From Naegleria lovaniensis (Eukaryota > Heterolobosea > Eutetramitea > Acrasida > Naegleriidae): a stretch of 64,000 nt of DNA. The translations under genes and the position numbers were made by a program. The stretch is from contig NW_025407846.1 in NCBI RefSeq assembly GCF_003324165.1, positions 186,001-250,000 of the forward strand. The letters run 5' to 3'. Shown one piece after another: positions 29,822 to 38,438 of this stretch (within the stretch, counting starts at the first letter, position 1; each line of letters opens with the position of its first letter). The notes beneath the pieces are model-generated. The model searched no databases and was not told the origin of the DNA. It saw only the letters and a list, made by a program, of their open reading frames with translations.

Positions 29822-31497
29822 ATGTCTGAAGCAGCAGCCTTCACTCAAGAGGACTTGAATCAGGAACCATATGTCTACGCAAGTGCCATCAACTTTTTTG
29901 ATATTCTTTCTATCGTAGCACTTATTTACATTACATTCCGAATTCTAAGATGGATAATCAACTCTGTATCTTCGCCTCTCCATAAAAAGTATTGTCATGA
30001 TAACACTATTGAAAAACGAATGATGAGAGAACATGCGAAAGGAGTTCTCCCTATTTTACCTCGTTTTGAATTTATTAAATCAACTAATAATGAAAGTATC
30101 ATGAAGAAGCATTTAAAGAAAATATTTATTAACAATAATGACCCAAATGCGCAAGAAGAATGGCAGGAAGGAATTGAAGTTGAATATATTTGTAAAATTG
30201 CTGGAAAGCATCATGGAGAGAGAGTTACTTTTGAAAATAATCTTCATTCTTATGAATCCAATTCTCCTTTATTTTCCGATGAACAACTAACACACGACAC
30301 TTCTTCTACGACTAACTTATTGGAACATATTCATGACATTTATTATGTTATTCCTGGAAATCCTGGTAATTGTTTGATATATCACAACTTTATGGAAGAA
30401 ATTTGTAAAAAATTAGAAAATAGAAACTCTAATTCTCTTCACTTGGTGGTTGCAGTGAGTTTAAGAGGTCATTCCTATTACTATCCAAGTAGATGGTGGA
30501 AAAATGAGAAAATAAGTCATACGAGTCATTCCACTACATCGAGATCACTCTATGATCAACTCGAAGTGTACAACTTGGAGGATCAAATTGACTACCATTT
30601 GACTGTCATTCAACAATTACACAAACAAATGTTAAAGAAACTCTCCAAGAACCGTTCACAACCAACTTTGAAAATTCATCTTTTAGGTCATAGTGTTGGG
30701 TGCTACATTATTTCTCGAGTTTTGGAAAGAATGCACCTTTTGAATTTATCTGAATTTTATTCCAAGTGTATTGGAAATATTTTCTTTTATTATCCAACGT
30801 TGCAAAACATGCATAAGGAAACTCCAAATGGTCAATCCATGTTGCAATACTTCATTCAACCTCACATTAGAAAACATTTATGCAACTTGTTACACAACAT
30901 TGCATCTCCACTCCTACCAAGTTTTATTATTAGACTGTTGAGAAGCTCACAACCCATTCTAGTTCCTTTTGCTCCTTATTATTTTGATAGCATGAGAATT
31001 ATTAAGAATGTCACCACATTGGCATGTCATGAATTTAATGAAATTTTACATTCATTTGGAGTATTGTCCAATAAGGAAAATGAAATGAACACATTTAAAC
31101 AAGTGCTTAGAGATAAAAAGCACAATATTTATGCAATCTTCAGGTAAGCTATGAATGTCAATGTACTGCTTGTCAATGGCATGATCCTTATAATAGCACT
31201 TCAGATTTATGGGTCCCTAGAAAACACCTTCTTTCATTCCTGGAGCACGTATTTGATATTTGCTTTGAGAAAACACATGACATGTTGCTTAACCCTTCAA
31301 TAATGAATGATCAAGATTTTTGTAAGCATGTGAACGAATACATGATTCAATCCAAGAATGTGAACCAAGGTCAATTGAATATCAACACCACTACCAAACA
31401 TGCCTATGTCATTCATCATGAAGATTTACACGAGACTTCAGAGCTTATCTTGAAAGCATCAACATTGTTTGCTCAGCCACAAGAGAGGAACATTTGA
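29822..31497 (+). CDS. LDAH: Lipid droplet-associated hydrolase (LDAH family)
   Basis: Two exons, 29822-31143 and 31197-31497, separated by a 53-nt intron (GTAAGC to TAATAG). The joined product is 540 residues. The family signature IPGNPGN-LIYHNF lies near residue 178, followed by the alpha/beta-hydrolase nucleophile elbow LGHSVG near 290. After splicing comes IYAIFSTSDLWVPRKH, the acid loop region, and HAYVIHHED supplies the catalytic His. A hydrophobic segment at residues 22-42 could be a membrane hairpin or anchor. LDAH proteins act on or near lipid droplets and influence sterol ester or triglyceride turnover; the exact substrate is debated. Without the splice the frame stops at 31146 and the acid and His elements are lost. 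Confidence 0.88.
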
Positions 31498-31631
31498 GTT
31501 CAGGCCAGTAATGGAGATGAATAAATTTATTCAATGCCATTTGCCCAAAAAGAAAGGACTCTACTTTTCGGTTAAATGCCATTCAACGAATTTGGGGCAC
31601 CTTCAGTACTGACACACAGATGTTCACACAT

Positions 31632-32686
31632 TCAAAGATAGTTAGTTCTCAAACCACCAAGCTTGAATAACATTTTCAAACCTTCCAAATCATGTTGTAA
31701 AGCTTTGGATGGAATCATTTCACGTTTCATTTGAAGGAGAGTTTCTTGGTGTCTGGTGGAGAGTTTGGTGCTGGATTCATTCGAAGAACGATTTCCTTCC
31801 TTCTTGATACAAAACAAAAACGAAACACCAAAAGTTGTGAATAGTTCACATCCATCGCTTGGCAAGCTCTTCATGGCATGTAAGATTTGATCTTTAAAGA
31901 AGGCTGCTTTGAGAGAGTTCGCATAGTCTTGGGTAAATAATTCCTCTTGTTCCTCTTCGTGGAAATGGGAAAGAAGGTGCATGGTCTTTTCAGAGCGAAC
32001 ATGAAGAAAATCCAACAGATACAGAGAGCCATCTTCTTGTTCATAGTCATCATTATCAGATCAACATGTGCCACCCAATAAAAGATTCAATAACTTACCT
32101 TTCTTCAATACTTGAGAAATGTTGGCAAAACACTTTTGTAACGCCTTCTCATCAGGTAAATGATGTAAAGCATTGGTACACATCACAACATCAAAACTAG
32201 CTTGCTTGAAACGAGTCAATTCATCTTGGGACGTGGTATCTCCATGTTGCTCCAAAAAGTCAGTCATATCTCCCTTCACAAGCTTTACATTCTTCAAATT
32301 CATCTCATCAATCTCTGCTTGAGCATGTTGCAACATATTCTCACTAAGATCAAAACCAATAAATTCACTTTCAGGGTGCATGGAAGCAATCATACAGAGC
32401 ACAGCACCAGAACCACAACCCAAGTCCAATACAGTCATTCCTGGTTGGATGAGGTTTGCAACTTGAGCACAACAGAACAGGTAGACGGGTGTCATGACTC
32501 GTTTACATGATTCCATGTAGGATTTCACTTGTTGAGAGTCGTTCATCACTAATTCAGGTTCTGGAATTCTTTCTTGAACTCTAGTGGTTGGAGTACTTGC
32601 TTCATACACAAGTGCTTTTACAAAGCGAGTGAGCTTTCACGGTTATATCGAGGAATGTGTTTAAGCAAGGGTGTACTTACAGTCAT
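31632..32686 (-). CDS. Class I SAM-dependent methyltransferase (three exons)
   Basis: Exons on the minus strand: 32681-32686 (only ATG ACT), 32099-32633 and 31632-32035, with introns of 47 and 63 nt. The joined frame is 314 residues. Motif I VLDLGCGSG lies at about residues 70-78, followed by the acidic loop IGFDLSENMLQHA, motif II/III KLVKGDMTDF, motif IV FDVVMCTNALHHLPD and SQVLKKEDGSLYLLDFLHV; the last is restored by the second splice. This is the general UbiE/methyltransf_11 layout for small molecules or lipids. The substrate cannot be told, and the C-terminal 120 residues have no recognised family. A six-base first exon is unusual, but the acceptor choice gives a continuous MTLTRFVKALVYEAS start. 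Confidence 0.75.
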
Positions 32687-33023
32687 AATGTTAATTTCTT
32701 TTTATTTGCAATTGAGCACAAGAAGATTATTTTCAAAACCTTAAGTGTTGGTATCAAATACGTAGCATAATTGATTAACAGCAGGAGAACCTAGTGTACT
32801 CAACCTTTCAAAGATGATCGCTGGATCAACTCTCCTTTTTAATGAAATGGCATTTTACGGATTTGGATACATGTTTCATCAACACTCAAGTGATCACCTC
32901 CCTGTGTGAACTATCCAACAAAAATGGTTGCCGTTCAGATTTTTGGTCACACGAATTTTTATTAGTGGATGCTTGTGCACATGTTCAGTATGTCATCCCC
33001 TGTTTGAAACGATCACTTGAGGG
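32687..33023. other. Intergenic region between methyltransferase and TRMT1
   Basis: 337 bp. A 61-codon plus-strand frame (32842-33027) starts with ATG but has no recognisable motif and runs into the TRMT1 stop region. No RNA gene or repeat was recognised. Confidence 0.5.
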
Positions 33024-34928
33024 TTAATCAAATTTTGGTTTCTTTGTTTGAGGTTGGGTGTCAGTAGGAGGCTGATCCGTTTGATCCGAAGATGATGTCA
33101 CTGAGGCGGTTGATGATGATTTTACCGATTGATGAATGGTATTTCTTTTTCCTGGGCCCCAATTCTCCTCTGGGTTGGGTAAAAAGGTAGCAATACCAGT
33201 GTATTTTCTTGTAGTGAGCGCTTTTTCATTGACACTAAAATTGATGGTATGTTGTTGTGGCTTTTCTAGAATAACTTGACCTGGAGTCTTTTTAGCGTCT
33301 TCCTTATGTGGTTTCACTGGATTTGTTTTGATCCATTCTTTCATGACATCATAAATAAAACTAATGGGAGCATCTGTTTTGAGAGCATTGGGTTTGGCAT
33401 GTGATTGAGAAACTCTAAATCCTGCATTAATTAAGGCAGATTTGACCGATGTCATTGGAGGGTTCATACACTTCAAAACACTTGAAATATGATCGACAGC
33501 ATGATAGAGTGGAGCGTCTGGTAATTCGGACTTGGCCACTGTTAACAATCCAATAATTCTCTTATGAGTACTAAATAACTGAGTATTCTTTTGAACATGA
33601 TCCAAGCACTTGGTAATGAACTCGGAATCATGTAATGGACCTAGCCACATCGGACCTGATAATTTAAGTCTCCATCCACACTCAGGACATTGTTCCTTTG
33701 GAATTGTTTCTGCTCTCGTGCCATGTTCATGGAATTGTTTACTATTGGCACTTGATCGTCCACCAAAAGTCTCTGTATAAAATGCTTCACAACCAGAGCA
33801 AACAAAAACATTTCCCATTTCCTTATAAATATTCTTCACTTTTTCTGATGAAGAATAAACTCTCAAAAATACTCGAACATAAAAATCAACACTCAATGAG
33901 AGAACAGGTACTACGTATCTCTTATATCTAGACGCACTATTTTGAACGGATGAAATTAACATTCTCAAACCTTGTTCATGACATGCTTTCAATTTTTGTG
34001 GGTAAGAACCATATTTTGCAAAACATGTTCCTGGTTGTTGACCACATAATACCGCCATGTCAGTACAAGTAATACACAATAGTCCACCGTTTCCATCCAC
34101 ACATTGAACAGCGCCATCAATAAATGGTGCAGCCGATCCATATGGGTCCAAGTCAACAACATCAAAGGCTTTTCCAGAATTGGATGCCATATATGCAATC
34201 GCGTCGCCTTGATTGGCTGTAACACAATTTTCAGAAATATCATTAAACTCAACATTTCTCTTGATGACTTGCACTGCTTCCGGTAGCAGGTCATTGGCAA
34301 TAATTTGTTTTACATCTGGAATTTCGTGCCAATATCGAATGGATCTCAAACCAGTTGCAGATAAGGCTTCTAAAATTTTCAATCCTTCATATGTCTTTAA
34401 ATTGTCGGAAGATGTATCCATTTCATCTTCATTCTTTTTTCTTCTTCTACTAGAAGGCTTTAATTTTTCCTCTTTTCTTGTTTCATTGAACATTTTAATC
34501 ACCAACGTGGAAACATCTCTATTGAATACCTGAACCTTGTTATAGAACGCTTCGGTATCATTGGCATAGAGTACAGTGGCTGTTCCTTCGTTGATGCATT
34601 GATAACCGCTTGGAATGCTCTTAATGTTCGAAATGTTGTGATGAGTACCACTTGGATAATATTTTCCATCAATCAGTTCCAATTGAGTTGATGATGGAAG
34701 TGTTGTGGAGGTATTGTTGTTAGTAGCATCGGAAGACGATGATGATACAGAAACGTCTTGGTTCATTTTTTTTTGTAATAAATCACACTGAAAACTTTTG
34801 AATTCAAAATTGCACTTGTTGTTGTTTGGCCGAATAGTGAAGTAAATTTGTTTGTTCAATAACGAGGCTTGCTTGGATTTAATTAATGATGAAGATAATA
34901 AAAGTAAACGGTGTGTTCTTGAGAGCAT
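33024..34928 (-). CDS. TRMT1: tRNA (guanine26-N2)-dimethyltransferase
   Basis: 634 residues from the first ATG, with a second in-frame ATG at 34766 in a much better A-rich context (580 residues, MNQDVSVSSSS). The first start adds MLSRTHRLLLLSSSLIKSKQ, a typical mitochondrial presequence, so two forms from two starts are likely, as for yeast and human Trm1. Family signatures: INEGTATVLYAND; LEALSATGLRSIRYWHEI (SAM site); IIANDLLPEAVQVI; DVVDLDPYGSAAPFIDGAVQ (active site); TCTDMAVLCGQQPGTC; and a CxxC pair zinc module (CSGC, CPEC) before LSGPMWLGPLH. It makes m2,2G26 in cytosolic and mitochondrial tRNAs. An out-of-frame ATG lies 4 nt before the first start. Confidence 0.95.
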   Translation of the reverse strand: MLSRTHRLLLLSSSLIKSKQASLLNKQIYFTIRPNNNKCNFEFKSFQCDLLQKKMNQDVSVSSSSSDATNNNTSTTLPSSTQLELIDGKYYPSGTHHNISNIKSIPSGYQCINEGTATVLYANDTEAFYNKVQVFNRDVSTLVIKMFNETRKEEKLKPSSRRRKKNEDEMDTSSDNLKTYEGLKILEALSATGLRSIRYWHEIPDVKQIIANDLLPEAVQVIKRNVEFNDISENCVTANQGDAIAYMASNSGKAFDVVDLDPYGSAAPFIDGAVQCVDGNGGLLCITCTDMAVLCGQQPGTCFAKYGSYPQKLKACHEQGLRMLISSVQNSASRYKRYVVPVLSLSVDFYVRVFLRVYSSSEKVKNIYKEMGNVFVCSGCEAFYTETFGGRSSANSKQFHEHGTRAETIPKEQCPECGWRLKLSGPMWLGPLHDSEFITKCLDHVQKNTQLFSTHKRIIGLLTVAKSELPDAPLYHAVDHISSVLKCMNPPMTSVKSALINAGFRVSQSHAKPNALKTDAPISFIYDVMKEWIKTNPVKPHKEDAKKTPGQVILEKPQQHTINFSVNEKALTTRKYTGIATFLPNPEENWGPGKRNTIHQSVKSSSTASVTSSSDQTDQPPTDTQPQTKKPKFD

Positions 34929-35101
34929 GGCATTTTTTGCTGAGTGAAAAAGTGGACTTGTTAGATTGGTGTGAATTTCGTTTATCAACTACAACAAAAC
35001 ATAATCATGCATGATGGGGATTTTGATCTATCCACAGAAGCAAAGGGCTTGCCATTTGAATTTCACTCAAATTTTCAATGACAAATTTCGCAAGATAAAA
35101 A

Positions 35102-35482
35102 ATGACCACGGCTTCGTCCTCACTCGTTGCTGCTGCCACACTGGCCGGAATCACTTTCTTCGGATTGATTTTCTTCAAAGAAACTCTACTTTCCTCTGAC
35201 AAAGGAAAGGTTTTCGTCGGATTTTTGTGCAGCTTGATTTACATGTTTATTCTCACAGCTTACGGAAATCTCAAATCAAATATTAAATGGTATGATATGG
35301 CGTTGTGCTTGATCCCAGCAGAGATTTTCGCATCAACCCTTCATGGAGTTTGTGTTACGACGTGCTTTTTGTTCTCTATGGCAATCAGTTACGAAATGTA
35401 TAAGGTTGCTCAACACGTTTATGGCGGAGAAGCCGAAAGCTCTGTTCCTGTATCATCGCCATTTGACAAGAAGAGAAAATGA
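35102..35482 (+). CDS. KRTCAP2: Oligosaccharyltransferase subunit KRTCAP2-like
   Basis: 126 residues starting after an A-run. Three to four hydrophobic segments: LVAAATLAGITFFGLIFF, GFLCSLIYMFILTA (then YGNLKSN), and a C-terminal pair around HGVCVTTCFLFSMAISYEMY. The block H-VCVTTCF-FSM is diagnostic of keratinocyte-associated protein 2, a subunit of the STT3A-type oligosaccharyltransferase at the ER translocon. A short Lys-rich tail (FDKKRK) faces the cytosol and ends in a KxKxx-like retrieval pattern. Divergent from TRMT1. Confidence 0.85.
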   Translation: MTTASSSLVAAATLAGITFFGLIFFKETLLSSDKGKVFVGFLCSLIYMFILTAYGNLKSNIKWYDMALCLIPAEIFASTLHGVCVTTCFLFSMAISYEMYKVAQHVYGGEAESSVPVSSPFDKKRK

Positions 35483-35717
35483 TCCGAATGATGCATCATT
35501 CAAGAAATGTTGAAGCAATTCAAAGAAATACGAATCATAAATTTTCATTCAAAAATTAATATCATGACCTAGAGGAGCAAGTCCATGATACACGTGTAAG
35601 CCTTAACGGCTCGCTCGACATTGCTTTTGTTATTGGTCGTAATTTTACTTGCTTGGCGGGCTCAAATTGAACCAAATTCAAGGTAAAAAATTGTTTGATC
35701 TATCTCTGCTATGGTTC

Positions 35718-38390
35718 ATGCCTGCCATCAATGATACTGAGAAGGAACGCGATCATGGGTCGGAAGATGAGTCCGTTGATCTTTGGAGGCTGAAATCAAA
35801 GCAAGATGAACCTCTTCATGTTACGAACAGAATACATTCTCATTTATCAAAATCTCCTTCTCCGTCTGGCATTACCATGCAAATACCACCCCAACATCGT
35901 CGATGGGTTTCTGCTTCAAAATCTCCTTCTCCTCTTCCTCGGATCAGCCCTTCACTGCCTCCCGTTTCAAACTCGTCTCAGCATCAAACAAGTAGTAACC
36001 GTAATAGTAGGCCCACTTCGCCTTTAAGTGCTGGTACGGCACACGACTCTCTGCGTAATCATGTTCCTCAGGGAAGAAAAACTTTTACTAGCCACTCTCT
36101 ATCTCCAATTCCTCAAACCAAAGTATCACCTCCTGAAATTGGAGTATTTGGATCTCATCTGACAAGTCAAGTGGACAAGGGCGTTGAACGAACTTTGCTA
36201 ATTCCCAATGACGCAAAAACCAAAATTTATTCTCTTAACACCTTAATAGGAGATCATGAATTGAAAACTCCATCTCCAACACATCAACTCTCTAAAGGTG
36301 TTAACGATAGCATACAGGCCTCACTGGAAATGCAACTTGCTAAAAAACCCTCCAAACCTCTCCAAAGTAAGGTCACAACTTTGAACATTTCACCTCATGC
36401 CCAAGATGAAATCTCACCATTTATTCCCAAACCTAAAAAGACCCTGTCTCCTTCAATATTCCAGTTAAACGACAAAATTTTTGACCAACCTAAACCTCCT
36501 CCAGTTTCCAATCCTTCTACTCTTACAAACAAGCTCATTAGAAAGCAACAACAAAACGAGAAAAAGAAAAAGAAAACGCTTGTGGCGAAAGCTGTCTCAG
36601 ATAATGAGACAAAGCATGAATATTCACAAATAATATCTAATGTGATAGGTAGATCGTATTTGACGGATGAAGAATTGGGAACTACCAACATCTTCAAAAT
36701 TTTAAGTCTTGCGGGGAAGGATGAGGAAGATTTGTTTCAAAGCATCGAAGCCAACAAGTATTTTTCTGGGTTGGAATTACAGGATATTTTACATACGATC
36801 AAGTTGGAAGCTCCAAAAGAATTTACTCTTTGGGATCTTCAACGAAAGAGAAGATTAGAAAAGCAAAAAGAAGCACAAATGTTGGAAGAGAAAAAGAGGT
36901 TAGAAGAAGAAAAACGACAAAAACAACTTATGGAAGAGTATATGGAGGAGGAAGCATTAGAAAATGATGGTCCCAAACTTGATACTGATCTTGATATTAA
37001 CGTGGTTTCGTTACTTACTTCAAACCCCATTCCTCGAAATGCCATCTTAAAGACATTCGAAGGAGTGGAGAGAAAAAAACAATTTGTGCAAAGAATGGAA
37101 GAATTTCATTCTCATTCCAGCAAAAATTATGAAAAAACTAAAAGAAACGAGAATGGTGTCTTTTTTGATTATGGAAAAGAGCGATTACTCTTCTCAATAA
37201 TTGATTCAGAAATGAAACTCAAACGAAGCAAAAGTGACTCTAACCTGTTGAGTACTAGAAATACAGAGCTTAATTTATACCATCACACCAAAAGAGAAAA
37301 TACAACTCAAGATGACAGTGTTGTGAAGGAATCTATATCCAAACTCAAGTCTTCAAAACATAAGGAAATATTGCTCAAGTCTTTCCAACAACTCTTAACT
37401 CTCAAAAAACCAAGACTGAAAAGAAACAAATCAGACTCAGATCTGATTAATTTATTTTGTGAAGAAATTATTGATGAACCTAATCAGCAACTATTTCATT
37501 CTGAACGACCCCAAGACGCTGAAACTTCCGATGCAGAGCTAGTTTCTTTAACCAACACTTCTCTTCTCACTATTCAAGACGCTGCTTATTCATTTTCATC
37601 GAGGCTGAATAGTTTTTCAAATCACAACCAAACTACCATCACATCTGTACTATTTCCTCATCTCTCAAAAGAAGATCAGCACGATTTAACGGAACAGCAG
37701 GTGAAAAAAGCCTTAGAGAGTTTTTATGAAAGTTTAAAGAAAAAGGCGTCAGAATTAACAACACAAACAGCCTTAGAAGATCAGACAAAGGAGAATACGC
37801 AACGATACTCGAACCACCTAAATGTTCAGTCACACGGGTTGGCAGCTTGTTTTGATGATGATCCTCTTAAAAAGCTTATTTTACAACGAAAAAAGGAAAG
37901 CGGTGTGAAAATGAAAGTGACACGGTTTTTGGAAAGTGATCACGTTGTTGAAAGAGAAGAAATCGATTTCATTCAGGAAAATATAAGGCAACTAAGGTTA
38001 AAAGCACAACAGATGAAGCAAAAAAAGAAATATATTGACAGGCAACCGATTTTCGAGAACACAGAGACAGACACAAGTCACACAGCCGTTGCTCAAATCA
38101 AAATCCTCGATTTTAATCCTGAAACACCAAGCACTGCAGCATGTAAACCATCTCCAAGAACCAACCTTCTAAGCTCCCATTCAGCAAGAAAGCAACTTTT
38201 GTCAAATGTTCAACCTCTTGGTTTGGTGGGTATTCCATCCAGAAGCGCAATAATCCAGCGACAAGGGTCTCAACCTTCATTTTCCATGTCCATAACTTCC
38301 ATTTCCACACCTCGTCTTTCCGAAAAGCATCAAAACAGCAAAAAACCTTTCACTGCACCAAACATTAAACGAAAAACATTCGGGTTTTGA
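35718..38390 (+). CDS. Disordered hypothetical protein with phospho-type motif repeats
   Basis: 890 residues from the first ATG (MPAINDTEKE). Most of it is disordered, rich in Ser, Pro, Lys and Gln. Two copies of KSPSP occur near the start. A charged helix (RKRRLEKQKEAQMLEEKKRL and on) lies near residues 380-420. Two copies of a motif LKR[SN]KSDS[ND]L[LI] lie near 500 and 570, which look like basophilic kinase sites. The C-terminal part has another short coiled coil (QQMKQKKKYIDRQ). No catalytic or named binding domain is recognised. A cytoskeletal or centrosomal scaffold would fit but is not supported by any signature. Confidence 0.7.
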   Translation: MPAINDTEKERDHGSEDESVDLWRLKSKQDEPLHVTNRIHSHLSKSPSPSGITMQIPPQHRRWVSASKSPSPLPRISPSLPPVSNSSQHQTSSNRNSRPTSPLSAGTAHDSLRNHVPQGRKTFTSHSLSPIPQTKVSPPEIGVFGSHLTSQVDKGVERTLLIPNDAKTKIYSLNTLIGDHELKTPSPTHQLSKGVNDSIQASLEMQLAKKPSKPLQSKVTTLNISPHAQDEISPFIPKPKKTLSPSIFQLNDKIFDQPKPPPVSNPSTLTNKLIRKQQQNEKKKKKTLVAKAVSDNETKHEYSQIISNVIGRSYLTDEELGTTNIFKILSLAGKDEEDLFQSIEANKYFSGLELQDILHTIKLEAPKEFTLWDLQRKRRLEKQKEAQMLEEKKRLEEEKRQKQLMEEYMEEEALENDGPKLDTDLDINVVSLLTSNPIPRNAILKTFEGVERKKQFVQRMEEFHSHSSKNYEKTKRNENGVFFDYGKERLLFSIIDSEMKLKRSKSDSNLLSTRNTELNLYHHTKRENTTQDDSVVKESISKLKSSKHKEILLKSFQQLLTLKKPRLKRNKSDSDLINLFCEEIIDEPNQQLFHSERPQDAETSDAELVSLTNTSLLTIQDAAYSFSSRLNSFSNHNQTTITSVLFPHLSKEDQHDLTEQQVKKALESFYESLKKKASELTTQTALEDQTKENTQRYSNHLNVQSHGLAACFDDDPLKKLILQRKKESGVKMKVTRFLESDHVVEREEIDFIQENIRQLRLKAQQMKQKKKYIDRQPIFENTETDTSHTAVAQIKILDFNPETPSTAACKPSPRTNLLSSHSARKQLLSNVQPLGLVGIPSRSAIIQRQGSQPSFSMSITSISTPRLSEKHQNSKKPFTAPNIKRKTFGF

Positions 38391-38438
38391 ATTAGTTCAA
38401 AATTGGAATCTCTTTTTTACAGTTTTACTTCGCAAACA

